Shown in pieces: positions 18,094-28,517 of a stretch of DNA of 64,000 bases (positions are counted from its first letter, which is position 1; every line of letters starts with the position of its first letter). The stretch comes from Granulicella cerasi (lineage in GTDB: Bacteria; Acidobacteriota; Terriglobia; Terriglobales; Acidobacteriaceae). Under the pieces are notes generated by a model. The model was not told where the DNA came from and did not search any database. It saw only the letters and a list, made by a program, of their open reading frames with translations. The stretch spans positions 62,001-126,000 of the forward strand of contig NZ_JAGSYD010000003.1 of assembly GCF_025685575.1 (NCBI RefSeq). The letters run 5' to 3'. Made by a program: the position numbers and the translations under genes.

Positions 18094-21000
18094 GAGGCAT
18101 TTCCTTCATGGCATCATCCGTCGGCAGGCGCGGCAGCGCACGTCGCACGTTGAAACCCACCGGTGACGGAGTGAACCCAGCATCGAGCAGGAAGCGAGCG
18201 AATGGGTGCTCCGCGACAGGCACACCATTCACCATGTTGATCAACATGCCGCTGCGATCATGGCCAGGCTCATCCCGCACGCGCTGCGTCTCGCGCACGA
18301 AGAACTCTGCAACCGCGCGCGCAAACTGTGAGCGTTGCGGCTCTTCCTCCGGCAACAGCAGTTGAATGCCAGGATTGCCGCGCCGCATGTATGCCGTGAG
18401 CGCGCCGTCGACCAGCACGACACGCGCACCCACAGAACGCGTCATCGCCGATCCCTCTTCCTGCGCCGCAGGCCAACGCAACATCGCACCGTAAGGATTC
18501 GCCGGATCCGTCGCAGCGAGCATCACGACTTCCTGTTCTTCATCGCGGCTCCCTGCGCGCAAGGACCGCAGCAGATCTACTGCAGCTGGCATAGCGAACT
18601 GCGTTACGCCGAGGTCTGCCGCGAAGTATCCGCGACGCACTCTCCCTGACTCCTCCAACGCCTTCAACACGTCATAGATCGCCGAAAACCCACCCGGCAG
18701 ATTTTCGGCATGAGCGGTCTCACGCAGCACCACTCCGTAGCGCGTGAGCAACTGCTGCGCGATAGCATGTGACCAATCCGTCATCCGCGCAGGCTCAAGC
18801 CGATGCAGATCAAACGCCACTTCGTTCAAGCTCCAACGCCCTTGCGCCGTTGGTGGCGTCGTCCGACGCGAACGAAATGCGCTCTGATTATGCACGCGGC
18901 GCTGCGGCTTCGCACGTCCTCCGCCTGAAGGCTTCTCGCAATAAGCGCGCAGTGCATGGAGCGCATCATTCGTCAGCAGGCCACGCCACACCAGAGACCA
19001 GAGCGCTTCGATCGTCTCGCCGGGAAAGCCGCCGCCGATGCCATCGTGCAACGGCTGAAAGAACGACGCACCATGCGAGCGCAGGTACTCAACGATGGCG
19101 GCTTCCTTCTCGCTCAGCGTCTGCTCCGGCGTCGCGCCCTTTGTAGCTCCGCGATAAACATGGTCAGGCGGCCACAGCATGGGCAGCTTCTCCGAAAGAT
19201 AAAGCCCCACGCGCCCATCGCGTTCACCAAGCGGCTCGAGCCCCGTCCATACGACTTCGCCAGCAGCAATCAACGTGTCGAGATCTGCAGGCCGATACCC
19301 GGCGATACGGTATGGCAGTATCTCGGTTTCAATCAGCGACGCCGGCAACGGCGCGCCCTCCAGACTCTCGATCACATCGAGCAGCGCATCCAGCCCTCGA
19401 CGCGGCTGCAAAACACCCTGCCAACGCGTGAACATCCGCGCAAGCGTCCGCTGCTCTACCGGCTCAATCTCCTTGCGCAGCTTCGCAAGGGACTTGCGTC
19501 GCACCGTGCGCAATACCTCCGCGTCGATCCACTCGCGCGCAAGCCCACCGGGACGGAAGCCGCCTTCAACAATGCGCCCTGCTCCGACAAGATGTTGCAG
19601 CACAGCTTCAACGCTTGCTGTCGGCAACCCATAGCGCTCCACAATCTCCGCCGTGACGAACGGACCATGCGTGCGAGCAAAGCGACGAACGACATCGAGC
19701 AACGCATCCCGCGCTGGCTCGAGAAACGCCGTGGGCAGACCCGGTGGCAACGGTACACCGAGCGCGTCTCGCATACGCGCAGCGTCTTCAACGGCGATCA
19801 ATCGCTTCTCGCCGTTGATGCCAAGTTCGAGCACACGGCGCGCTTTGATAAGCCGCGTCGCGCTCGCCGCTATCTCCGCGCTCTCGCATCGTGCAGCAAG
19901 CTCTTCGCGAGTCAGGTCCCCGAGACGCAGCAGAAGATCGTGCACACCATCCAGCGATCGCGCCTTATAGCTATCGACCACACACTGCAGCTGCTCTTCT
20001 GTCTCCTCGATCGCATTGATGTCGAGCAACTCGCGCAGATCAGCATCACCCAGCAACTCGCGAAGCTGTTCCTGATCGATCGACAACGCCTGCGCGCGCC
20101 GTTCAGCCAGCGGCGCATCGCCTTCGTAGATGTAGTTCGCCACATAGCCAAACAGCAGCGCACCCGCAAACGGCGAAGGCGTGCGCGAGTCCGTAACATG
20201 CACACGGATAGAGCGGTTCTGCAATGCGCGCAGCGTCTCCATCAGCGCAGGCATGTCAAACACATCGCGCAAGCATTCTCGATACGCCTCGAGGATCATC
20301 GGGAAGCTTGCATAGCGCGAAGCGACAGACAGCAGATCATACGAGCGCTTGCGCTGCTGCCATAGCGGTGTGCGGCCATCTGCACGACGGCGCGGCAAGA
20401 GCAACGCGCGCGATGCGGCCTCGCGGAAGCGCGCTGCAAAGAGCGCGGTCGCGCCGAGCTGCTGCATCACATGCGCGGACGCTTCCTCCGGTTCCATCAG
20501 GAGGAAGTCCACATCAGGCGCGGTCTCACTCTCCGGAAAACGCAACACGAAACCGTCTTCGCTCCACATTGTCTCCGCCGCGATACCGGCGGCGCTCAAG
20601 CGTGCACTCGCGGCCATGGCCCACGGCGTGTGAACGCGCGAACCGAACGGCGTGAGAACACAGACACGCCAGTCCCCCAACTCATCACGCACTCTCTCTA
20701 CAACGACCGTGCGATCATCCGGCACCTGCTGCGTCGACAACTCCTGGTCAGCCAGATAGCGCAACACATTCTCCGCGGCGCGCTCATCCAGATCATGGTC
20801 CTTGGTTAGTTTCACGATCGCTGCGGAGCGCGGAAGCTCGCGTAGCTGCCGCACGAGCGCACCAATGCGTCTGCCAAACTCAATCGGTCTGCCTGCCTGA
20901 TCGCCATGCCAGAACGGCATCTTGCCCGGCTCACCCGGAGCCGGCGAAACAAGCACGCGGTCCTGCGTGATCTCATCGATGCGCCACGTAGAAGCGCCGA

Positions 21001-22885
21001 GCACGAACGTCTCCCCCGTGCGCGCTTCGAAGACCATCTCTTCGTCGAGCTCCCCTACACGCAGTGGCTTCGTCGCGCCTGAGAGAAACACACCGTAGAG
21101 TCCGCGATCAGGAATCGTGCCACCGTTCAAGATCGCAAGGCGCTTCGCTCCTTGCCGCGGCGTGATCCAATTACGCTGACGGTCCCACGTCACGCGCGGC
21201 CGCAGCTCCGCAAACTCGTCTGAAGGATAGCGCCCGGCGAGCATATCCAACACGCCTTCGAATGCTGCCGTAGAGATACTCGCAAACGGCGCCGAACTCC
21301 GCACGAGCGCGACAAGCGCGTCATAAGAGATGCCCGGCGACGCCTCTTCCTCTTCCGTGCGACGGCGCTTGGCACGCAGAGCGACCTCCTCTGCAGGTAA
21401 CGGAGGTTGTGCGACGATCGCCACGATCTGCTGCGCGAGAATGTCGAGCGGATTACGCAGAAACCGCGTCGACTCGACATGCCCTTCATGCATGGCTTCG
21501 GTGACCGCAGCACAAGCGATCAGATCCGCACGATACTTCGGAAAGATGATGCCGCTCGATGGCGCACCGACCTGATGCCCTGCACGACCGATGCGCTGCA
21601 TCCCGCTCGCAACCGATGGTGGAGCTTCGATCTGCACGACGAGATCGACCGCGCCCATATCGATGCCGAGCTCCAGCGACGACGTACACACGAGTGCTTT
21701 GAGTCGCCCGGCCTTCAGCAGTTCTTCAATCTCAGTGCGCTGCGCCGAAGCCAGTGACCCGTGATGCGCACGTGCGATTGAAGCGTCGGCCAACTCATTC
21801 AACGCGCCCGCAAGTCTCTCAGCCACACGACGCGCGTTCACGAAGATCAACGTGGACGTATGCGCCTGCACGATCTCCAGCAAGCGTGGATGGATCGACT
21901 GCCAGATGCTTGTTCGCTTCGGCCCCTGGGACGCAGGACCACTCGGCAGCTCGTCGATCTCGCCAAGCTTGGCCATGTCCTCGACCGGAACTTCGACTGT
22001 AAGCTCCAGCTGTTTTCGTACACCCGCGTTAACGATCGTTACAGGCCGATACTGCGGCCCACTGGCTTCGCTCGGCACGTCAACGGATTCAGAGTCCGCG
22101 AACTCCGCCACCAGCTCCGTCTCATCGGAGCTCTGCGAGCGCTTCGGCTTGGCGATGGCCGCACCTTCCGCCCCACCGAGGAAGCGCGCGACCTCCTCGA
22201 GCGGCCGCTGCGTCGCGGACAAACCGATGCGCTGGATCGGCCGTCCCACAAGCGCCTGCAAACGCTCCATCGACAGCGCCATGTGCGCGCCGCGCTTGGT
22301 CGGAACCAGGGCATGAATCTCGTCGATGATGATCGTCTCGACAGTACGCAGCGTCTCCCCCGCATCGCTCGTGAGAAGCAGATAGAGCGACTCCGGGGTT
22401 GTCACCAGGATCTCGCCCGGATGCCGCTTGAACTGCGCACGTTCCTTCGAGCTCGTATCTCCGGTCCGCACACTGATCGTCGGCGTGTGCACCGGTACGC
22501 CTTCGCGCTCGGCCATGTTCGCGATGCCCGTCAGCGGTGAGCGCAAATTACGCTCCACGTCCACGGCAAGCGCCTTGAGCGGAGAGATGTACAACACGCG
22601 GCAGCCTTCGGTCTGCGGCGGCTCGCGAAGCATCAGCTTGTCCAGGCACCAGAGAAACGCGGTAAGCGTCTTACCCGTGCCCGTCGGCGCAAGGATCAGT
22701 GTGGACTCGCCGCGAGAAATGGCAGGCCAGCCTTCACGCTGTGGAGGAGTTACGTCCTCAAACACTGCGCGGAACCACTTCGCCGTCACCGGATGAAACA
22801 GTGAAAGCGCCTGCTCGCTGGCATCACTCTGCAGCTTCAGGTCGCTCATCTTTCGGTTTGCCGATTTCTTCGTTGCCACGCGCAC
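18086..22885 (-). CDS. lhr: Lhr-type large DEAD/DEAH helicase
   Basis: 1599 residues. Superfamily 2 helicase: Walker A APTGTGKTLTAFLW, Walker B DEIHALVPTKRG (DEIH), GLSATQRPLEE (motif III), and motif VI QRIGRAGHQVGAPS. A winged-helix Lhr core and a C-terminal Lhr extension of ~700 residues follow. Lhr proteins are 3'-to-5' translocases implicated in DNA repair, which suits the overlapping nei gene. GTG at 22885 or 22879 follows a TAAGGA site; ATG at 22849 is an alternative start. It is divergent from cdd across 165 bases. Confidence 0.92.
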   Translation of the reverse strand: MRVATKKSANRKMSDLKLQSDASEQALSLFHPVTAKWFRAVFEDVTPPQREGWPAISRGESTLILAPTGTGKTLTAFLWCLDKLMLREPPQTEGCRVLYISPLKALAVDVERNLRSPLTGIANMAEREGVPVHTPTISVRTGDTSSKERAQFKRHPGEILVTTPESLYLLLTSDAGETLRTVETIIIDEIHALVPTKRGAHMALSMERLQALVGRPIQRIGLSATQRPLEEVARFLGGAEGAAIAKPKRSQSSDETELVAEFADSESVDVPSEASGPQYRPVTIVNAGVRKQLELTVEVPVEDMAKLGEIDELPSGPASQGPKRTSIWQSIHPRLLEIVQAHTSTLIFVNARRVAERLAGALNELADASIARAHHGSLASAQRTEIEELLKAGRLKALVCTSSLELGIDMGAVDLVVQIEAPPSVASGMQRIGRAGHQVGAPSSGIIFPKYRADLIACAAVTEAMHEGHVESTRFLRNPLDILAQQIVAIVAQPPLPAEEVALRAKRRRTEEEEASPGISYDALVALVRSSAPFASISTAAFEGVLDMLAGRYPSDEFAELRPRVTWDRQRNWITPRQGAKRLAILNGGTIPDRGLYGVFLSGATKPLRVGELDEEMVFEARTGETFVLGASTWRIDEITQDRVLVSPAPGEPGKMPFWHGDQAGRPIEFGRRIGALVRQLRELPRSAAIVKLTKDHDLDERAAENVLRYLADQELSTQQVPDDRTVVVERVRDELGDWRVCVLTPFGSRVHTPWAMAASARLSAAGIAAETMWSEDGFVLRFPESETAPDVDFLLMEPEEASAHVMQQLGATALFAARFREAASRALLLPRRRADGRTPLWQQRKRSYDLLSVASRYASFPMILEAYRECLRDVFDMPALMETLRALQNRSIRVHVTDSRTPSPFAGALLFGYVANYIYEGDAPLAERRAQALSIDQEQLRELLGDADLRELLDINAIEETEEQLQCVVDSYKARSLDGVHDLLLRLGDLTREELAARCESAEIAASATRLIKARRVLELGINGEKRLIAVEDAARMRDALGVPLPPGLPTAFLEPARDALLDVVRRFARTHGPFVTAEIVERYGLPTASVEAVLQHLVGAGRIVEGGFRPGGLAREWIDAEVLRTVRRKSLAKLRKEIEPVEQRTLARMFTRWQGVLQPRRGLDALLDVIESLEGAPLPASLIETEILPYRIAGYRPADLDTLIAAGEVVWTGLEPLGERDGRVGLYLSEKLPMLWPPDHVYRGATKGATPEQTLSEKEAAIVEYLRSHGASFFQPLHDGIGGGFPGETIEALWSLVWRGLLTNDALHALRAYCEKPSGGGRAKPQRRVHNQSAFRSRRTTPPTAQGRWSLNEVAFDLHRLEPARMTDWSHAIAQQLLTRYGVVLRETAHAENLPGGFSAIYDVLKALEESGRVRRGYFAADLGVTQFAMPAAVDLLRSLRAGSRDEEQEVVMLAATDPANPYGAMLRWPAAQEEGSAMTRSVGARVVLVDGALTAYMRRGNPGIQLLLPEEEPQRSQFARAVAEFFVRETQRVRDEPGHDRSGMLINMVNGVPVAEHPFARFLLDAGFTPSPVGFNVRRALPRLPTDDAMKEMPHA

Positions 22886-23050
22886 CGGTCCTTACGATCC
22901 TGCAATCAATCTATTGGATGCAATCAACAGCGCAACGCTGTTTCCACACTGCATCACTTCGTATGCCGACCCGGCTTGTTGCGACCCTGTAAAAGCAACA
23001 CCCCACACTTGCCGTAAAGCCACAAAGGGGCTACGCTAAACGACTCGACC

Positions 23051-23491
23051 ATGTCGAACGAAACTCAAACACCAAACGCCCTCAGCGCCGAAGCCAAGAT
23101 CGCGCTACGCCGCCTTGCGCTCGAAGCCGCCGAAAACTCTTACTCGCCCTACTCGAAATTTCGCGTAGGCGCAGCGCTGCTGCTCACCGATGGCACCATC
23201 ATCACCGGCTGCAACGTGGAGAACTGCTCCTACCGCCTCACCAGCTGTGCCGAGCAAGGTGCCATTGCGCGCGCCGTCGCGCAGTACGGCCCGAAGATCC
23301 GTCTGGAGGCCGTCGCCGTCGCCAACCTCAACGAGTCGGCATCGATGCCCTGCGGCGCCTGCCGCCAGACGCTCACCGAGTTCGGTGACGACAGCGTGCT
23401 CGTGCTCTACCCCGGCGAGGGTGGCAGCGACGAAGAAACCACCATCGGCGACCTCCTGCCACATGCATTCCGCCTCGAGTTCATCAAGTAG
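23051..23491 (+). CDS. cdd: Cytidine deaminase
   Basis: 146 residues. Deaminates cytidine and deoxycytidine in pyrimidine salvage. Zinc site: TSCAE (C66, catalytic E68) and PCGAC (C101, C104). The substrate segment GCNVENCSYRLT is typical of the tetrameric short Cdd. Nine bases separate it from the thymidine/pyrimidine phosphorylase gene, so the two form an operon. Confidence 0.96.
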   Translation: MSNETQTPNALSAEAKIALRRLALEAAENSYSPYSKFRVGAALLLTDGTIITGCNVENCSYRLTSCAEQGAIARAVAQYGPKIRLEAVAVANLNESASMPCGACRQTLTEFGDDSVLVLYPGEGGSDEETTIGDLLPHAFRLEFIK

Positions 23492-23500
23492 ACCAAGACT

Positions 23501-24898
23501 ATGAGCAACACACCGATTCATCCTCTCGACGTCATCATTCGCAAGCGCGACGGCCACGAACTTACCAAAGCCGAGATCGCGCACCTCGTGCATACTGTGG
23601 TGCTCAACGGCGAAGCCAAGCTGAACCCCGCCACAGCCCCCACAGTCGCCACCGATAAGATCACCGACGCGCAAATCGCTGCCTTCCTGATGGCGGTCTT
23701 CTGGCGCGGGCTATCGCGAGAAGAGCTCGCCCACCTCACCACGGCGATGCGCTTCTCCGGCGAAGTCTTCGACACGAAGTCGCTCAACAGCTTCACGGTC
23801 GACAAGCACTCCACCGGCGGCGTAGGGGACAAGAGCTCGCTGCTCATCGCGCCAACACTCGCTGCAGCAGGCATCGAAGGCACGCCTTCGATCTCCGTGC
23901 CCATGATCAGCGGTCGCTCGCTCGGACACACCGGCGGCACGCTCGACAAGCTTGAAACGATCCCCGGCTTTAATACGCAGCTCACGCTGACGCGCATGAT
24001 GGAAGTCCTGCACGAGTGCCACGCCGTGCTCGTCGGCCAGACGCCGAAACTCGTCCCTGCCGACCGCATGCTCTATGCGATGCGCGACCACACCGGCACC
24101 GTCGAGTCGCCGTTCCTCATCACCGCCAGCATCATGAGTAAGAAGCTCGCCGAAGACCTGCAGGGCCTCGTGCTCGACGTGAAGGTCGGCTCCGGCGCCT
24201 TCATGCCGAGCTACGAGCAATCGAAGTTCCTCGCCGAGTTGATGGTTTCCACCGGCGAACACTCCGGCACCAAGACGGTCGCCGTGCTCACCACCATGGA
24301 TGAGCCGCTCGGGCGCTTCTCCGGCAACTGGGTCGAGGTGTGGGAGTGCGTGGACATCATGCAGGGCAAGCGCCACGCGATGTCGGCCGACCTCATCGAG
24401 CTCTCGAACGTACTCTCCGGCTGGATGCTCTTCCTCGCCGGCAAGTCAGACTCTCCTGAAGCCGGCGCCAAGCTGGCCGACGACCTGCTCGCCAGCGGCG
24501 CAGCGTACAAAGCATGGCTCAAGCTCGTCGCCGCACACGGTGGCGATGCCTCCGTCTTTGAAGATCCCGCAGCGTTCCATAAGCCGAAGGCTACACAGGT
24601 GTTAAAGGCCAAGCGCAGCGGCTACCTCGCTGGCATGGACTGCAAGGAGATCGGCTGGGCCGTGCAGCGTCTCGGCGCAGGCCGCGCCAAACCCGGCGAT
24701 CCCGTCGGCGCACACGCTGGCATTGAGTCGCACGCGAAGCTCGGCACGAAGGTCGAAGAAGGTCAGCCGCTCTTCACGCTCTTCGCCGAAGAAGCCTCGC
24801 TCCTCGCTGAACCGCTTCGCATGATGGAAGAGACGATCGTCATCGCAGACGAGCCGCCGACCGTACAGCCGCTCATTCGCGAGATCGTGAAGCAGTAG
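23501..24898 (+). CDS. deoA: Thymidine/pyrimidine-nucleoside phosphorylase
   Basis: 465 residues. Cleaves pyrimidine nucleosides with phosphate to the base and (deoxy)ribose 1-phosphate. Phosphate and nucleoside motifs are clear: VDKHSTGGVGDKSSLLIAP and SGRSLGHTGGTLDKLETIPG, the family signature. The C-terminal PYNP domain (GDPVGAHAGIESHAKLGTKV) is complete. DeoA and Pdp cannot be told apart from the sequence alone. Co-transcribed with cdd and closed by a strong terminator. Confidence 0.94.
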   Translation: MSNTPIHPLDVIIRKRDGHELTKAEIAHLVHTVVLNGEAKLNPATAPTVATDKITDAQIAAFLMAVFWRGLSREELAHLTTAMRFSGEVFDTKSLNSFTVDKHSTGGVGDKSSLLIAPTLAAAGIEGTPSISVPMISGRSLGHTGGTLDKLETIPGFNTQLTLTRMMEVLHECHAVLVGQTPKLVPADRMLYAMRDHTGTVESPFLITASIMSKKLAEDLQGLVLDVKVGSGAFMPSYEQSKFLAELMVSTGEHSGTKTVAVLTTMDEPLGRFSGNWVEVWECVDIMQGKRHAMSADLIELSNVLSGWMLFLAGKSDSPEAGAKLADDLLASGAAYKAWLKLVAAHGGDASVFEDPAAFHKPKATQVLKAKRSGYLAGMDCKEIGWAVQRLGAGRAKPGDPVGAHAGIESHAKLGTKVEEGQPLFTLFAEEASLLAEPLRMMEETIVIADEPPTVQPLIREIVKQ

Positions 24899-24909
24899 TC
24901 CCGCAGCAT

Positions 24910-24950
24910 AACGACGAAGGCCGAGCCATGATGGCTCGGCCTTCGTCGTT
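24910..24950. terminator. Bidirectional terminator
   Basis: A 20-bp stem around a one-base centre: AACGACGAAGGCCGAGCCAT pairs with its complement at 24931-24950. It lies between the convergent deoA and prolyl oligopeptidase genes. An A/T-flanked stem suits both directions. Confidence 0.85.
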
Positions 24951-24955
24951 CACTA

Positions 24956-27088
24956 CTACTTTGTCTCCGTCCAAAGGAACGCCATCTCGTCCGCGTAGTC
25001 CTCCACGAGCTGGCTCATCGACACACCCGCCGAGTGGCCGCCCTTGATCGAGTAGTGCAGCAGGATCGGCCTGCCGCCGCGTGATGCCTCCTGCATCGCA
25101 GGCGTCATCTTGCGTGCGTTCATCGGGTCCACACGCGTATCGCCATCGCCCGTGAAGAACATGATGGCCGGATACTTCGCGCCCTGCTTGATGTTCTGAT
25201 ACGGCGAGTACTTTGCGATGTACGCAAACTGATCAGGGTTCTCCGACGAGCCATACTCCGTGGTCCACGTGCGACCCAACAGAAAGTACTGGTAACGCAA
25301 CATGTCGAGCAACGGATAACCACACCAGATCGCCGCAAAGAGGTCCGGGCGTTGTGTCATCGCCGCGCCCATCAACAGGCCACCGTTCGAGCGTCCACGA
25401 ATCGCGAAGTGCTCCGCGCTCGTGTATTTGTTCGCGATCAAATACTCTGCCGCTGCAAACCAATCATCGAAGACGTTCTGCTTGTGCTCGAACATAGCGG
25501 CCTTGTGCCAGACCTCGCCATACTCATTGCCGCCACGCAGATCAGGCAACGCAAACCAGCCGCCCTGCTCCATCCACCACGCATATTCGGGGTTCCAGTC
25601 CGGTCGCATCGCCAGGGCGAAGCCGCCATATCCGGTCATCAGCAAACGCTCTGTGCCATCGCGCTTCAAACCCTTCTTGCCTGCGATGAACATCGGTACG
25701 CGCGTTCCATCCTTCGAGGTGAAGAAGACTTCCTTCAGCTCATACTGTCCGCTTTGAAAAGGACTCGGCTGCGTGTAAAAGACCTCGCTTTTTCCGCTCT
25801 TCACGTCGTAGTGGAAATACGTCGGCGGCGTGATCAGCGATTGAAACGCGTAGAAGCCATCGTCGCTCTTGAAGCGCCCCGCCATCCCCGACCCGGACCC
25901 CACACCGGGAAACGCGATGTGGCCTGTCTCCTTGCCGTCGAGCGTGTAGACGCGCAGATCGCCCATCACATCCTTCAAGCGCAGCACAAACATCCTGCCA
26001 CCCACGAAGCTCACGCTCTCGATGACGTCCTTACCTTCAGGAAGGATCGTCTTCCACGCATCCGGTGCAACACCGACCTCGGCCTTCAACACACGATGGT
26101 TCGGTGCCTTCCAGTCCGTGTCGATGAAGAACTCATCCCCGACCACATCCAACCCGAAGCGCGCATCGATGCCATAGACCAACGGCACAATCGGTGCATC
26201 CGGCTTGGTCAGGTCCTTCAGCAGAATGTCTTCGCGCTTCGCAGGCACACCACGGTTGATGTTGAAGACGAGCCAGTGTCCGTTCTCCGTCACACGCACA
26301 CCGATGCCATCAATCTCGCCCAGCTTCTCGCCTTTGTACTCTCCGCCGAGCAGCAGCTTGTCCGCCGTCATCGGCGTCCCGAACGCGTGGAAGTACACCT
26401 TGCAACCGACATGCGGCGTAAAGCGCGAGTAGTAAACACCCTTCTTGTCCTTCGCAATCGAGACGCCGTAATAGCGTGCACTCGACAACACCTCGCCTAC
26501 ATCCTTGCGTGTCGCGAGATCGAAGAAGTGCACTTCGCTCTCATCCGCGCCGCCCACACGAACACCATAGGTCAGCAGCGAGCCATCTTCCGTCACACCC
26601 ATGAAGTTCACACTGGTGTTGCCATCGGCCGAACGGCTTGGCCCGTCAATGAGCTTCACATCCGCACCATGCAAGCCCTTGCGCATATAGATGGAACCCT
26701 GGTTCTCGTCCGCCTTGCGCCTGCTGAAGAAGTACACGCCGTTGCGCTCCGTCGGCATATTCATCTGGTCGACCTTCAGCAGCGCTGCCATCGACTCACG
26801 CACCCTGGGTAGCATCGTCAGCTTATCGAGATACTGCTGCGTATACACGTTCTGCGCATCGATGAACGCGCGCGTCGCCGGTGCCTTCGCATCTTCCAGA
26901 TAACGATAGTTGTCGGTGTACGAGACATCGGCACTGCCGGTCACCTTATACGTGTCCGTAACAGGCTTCTTCTCCACCACTGGCGGAGGCGGCAACGTAA
27001 ACCCCGCACGGCTCGTAATCACGGGCTTCTCCTGCGCCGCGCCCGTCAGGCTCATCGCTACGCAGGCCAGCATCAATGTCTTCTTCAT
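24956..27088 (-). CDS. Secreted prolyl oligopeptidase (S9A family)
   Basis: 710 residues from the ATG at 27088, which has AGGGAG upstream and begins a signal peptide (MKKTLMLACVAMSLTGAAQ). The N-terminal seven-bladed propeller starts with DNYRYLEDAKAPATRAFIDA, a typical S9A opening. The C-terminal alpha/beta hydrolase has nucleophile GRSNGGLLMG, acid GDGDTRVDPMNARKM and histidine KGGHSAGVS. It cleaves short peptides after proline, probably in the periplasm. It is unrelated to the nucleoside genes on either side, and divergent from the transporter gene. Confidence 0.93.
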   Translation of the reverse strand: MKKTLMLACVAMSLTGAAQEKPVITSRAGFTLPPPPVVEKKPVTDTYKVTGSADVSYTDNYRYLEDAKAPATRAFIDAQNVYTQQYLDKLTMLPRVRESMAALLKVDQMNMPTERNGVYFFSRRKADENQGSIYMRKGLHGADVKLIDGPSRSADGNTSVNFMGVTEDGSLLTYGVRVGGADESEVHFFDLATRKDVGEVLSSARYYGVSIAKDKKGVYYSRFTPHVGCKVYFHAFGTPMTADKLLLGGEYKGEKLGEIDGIGVRVTENGHWLVFNINRGVPAKREDILLKDLTKPDAPIVPLVYGIDARFGLDVVGDEFFIDTDWKAPNHRVLKAEVGVAPDAWKTILPEGKDVIESVSFVGGRMFVLRLKDVMGDLRVYTLDGKETGHIAFPGVGSGSGMAGRFKSDDGFYAFQSLITPPTYFHYDVKSGKSEVFYTQPSPFQSGQYELKEVFFTSKDGTRVPMFIAGKKGLKRDGTERLLMTGYGGFALAMRPDWNPEYAWWMEQGGWFALPDLRGGNEYGEVWHKAAMFEHKQNVFDDWFAAAEYLIANKYTSAEHFAIRGRSNGGLLMGAAMTQRPDLFAAIWCGYPLLDMLRYQYFLLGRTWTTEYGSSENPDQFAYIAKYSPYQNIKQGAKYPAIMFFTGDGDTRVDPMNARKMTPAMQEASRGGRPILLHYSIKGGHSAGVSMSQLVEDYADEMAFLWTETK

Positions 27089-27195
27089 CGCGCAAACTCC
27101 CTCTCCGCATACGCTATCGCATTTGCGCGCCAAATCCCCCTCGCAGGCAGTACACTACTCTGCATTCACCCCCTTGGACTCCACGGAGAGAAGCA

Positions 27196-28437
27196 TTGGC
27201 ACGTTTCACCGGATTGCTCGGCCTCATCGTTTTTCTTGGCATCGCCTACGCGCTGTCCACTGACCGCAAGGCCATCCGCTGGCGCACCGTGGCATGGGGA
27301 CTCGGCCTGCAGGTCTTCTTTGCCTTCATCGTGCTGCGTGCCTCCTGGGGACAACGCATCCTGAAGAGCGGCGCTGATGCTGTCGCTGGCCTACTCGGCC
27401 ATGCCGCAGACGGCTCTGCCATGGTCTTCGGCAAACTCGGTGACCCGCACTCGCCCATGGCGATCTTCGCCTTCGCCGTGCTGCCCACCATCATCTTCGT
27501 CTCGGCACTCTTCGGCGCGCTCTACCATCTCGGCATCATGCAACAGATCATCAAGGTCGTGGCCTGGGTGATGCAGCGCACCATGGGCACCTCCGGCGCA
27601 GAGTCCACCAACGTCGCGGCCAGCATCTTCATGGGCCAGACTGAAGCCCCGCTCACCATCCGCCCGTACCTCAATGACGCGACGCGCTCGGAGCTGATGA
27701 CCATCATGACCTCCGGCATGGCACACGTCTCCGGCGGCATCATGGCGGCATACATCCTCTTCGGCATCCGCGCGCAGGACCTGCTCTCCGCTGTCATCAT
27801 GACCGCACCCGGCACTATCCTCATCGCCAAGATGCTGGTGCCTGAAACCGAAGTGCCAAAGACCCTCGGCACCGTGCACATGTCCGAGAACGAAGAGCAT
27901 AAGAACGAAAACCTCATCGGCTCCATCGCGCGCGGCACCATCGACGGCGGTCAGCTCGCCTTCAACGTCGCGATTATGCTCATCAGCTTCCTTGCCATCG
28001 TCGGTCTCATCAACGCGATCATGCTTGGCACGTCGAATGCCCTCTGGGTGCACGGCATCCGCTTCCCGCACTCGCTCGGCAACGCGCTCGGCGTGCTCTG
28101 CGCACCGGTAGCGTGGCTCATCGGCATCCCGTGGCATGACGCGCCGATCGTCGGCAACCTCATCGGCACGCGCGCTGTGCTCAATGAGTTCATCGCCTAC
28201 AACCAGCTCGGCACGCTCGCCAAGTCCGGCGCCATCTCTACCCGCACCCTGGCTATCGCAACCTTCGCACTCTGCGGCTTTGCCAACCTCGGTTCAGTCG
28301 GCATGCAGATCGGCGGCATCGGCGCACTCATCCCGTCGCGTCGCAACGATCTCGCCAAGCTCGGCCTTCGCGCCATGCTCGCTGGCACGATGGCGAACCT
28401 CATGTCCGCCGCGATCGTCAGCATGCTCATGAAGTAA
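27196..28437 (+). CDS. nupC: NupC-type concentrative nucleoside transporter
   Basis: 413 residues from a TTG at 27196 with GGAGAG 5 bases upstream; this length fits the CNT family (E. coli NupC is 400). The hydrophobic N-terminal helix begins immediately (ARFTGLLGLIVFLGIAYALS). Family motifs are the substrate-binding GQTEAPLTIRPYL and GTRAVLNEFIAYNQL, and the late GFANLGSVGMQIGGIGAL. It imports nucleosides with a cation and so feeds the salvage enzymes on either side. Confidence 0.92.
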   Translation: MARFTGLLGLIVFLGIAYALSTDRKAIRWRTVAWGLGLQVFFAFIVLRASWGQRILKSGADAVAGLLGHAADGSAMVFGKLGDPHSPMAIFAFAVLPTIIFVSALFGALYHLGIMQQIIKVVAWVMQRTMGTSGAESTNVAASIFMGQTEAPLTIRPYLNDATRSELMTIMTSGMAHVSGGIMAAYILFGIRAQDLLSAVIMTAPGTILIAKMLVPETEVPKTLGTVHMSENEEHKNENLIGSIARGTIDGGQLAFNVAIMLISFLAIVGLINAIMLGTSNALWVHGIRFPHSLGNALGVLCAPVAWLIGIPWHDAPIVGNLIGTRAVLNEFIAYNQLGTLAKSGAISTRTLAIATFALCGFANLGSVGMQIGGIGALIPSRRNDLAKLGLRAMLAGTMANLMSAAIVSMLMK

Positions 28438-28456
28438 CCCTCGAGCTCGAACAACA

Positions 28457-28493
28457 AAACGCCCGCAAGTGACAGCCGTCACTGCGGGCGTTT
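28457..28493 (+). terminator. Terminator after the nucleoside transporter
   Basis: Stem GCCCGC/GCGGGC extended by AGTGAC/GTCACT with a 4-base loop, flanked by AAA and TTT. It follows the transporter stop by about 20 bases. Confidence 0.8.
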
Positions 28494-28517
28494 CTGCGTC
28501 GGCGCAACATCAGAAGC

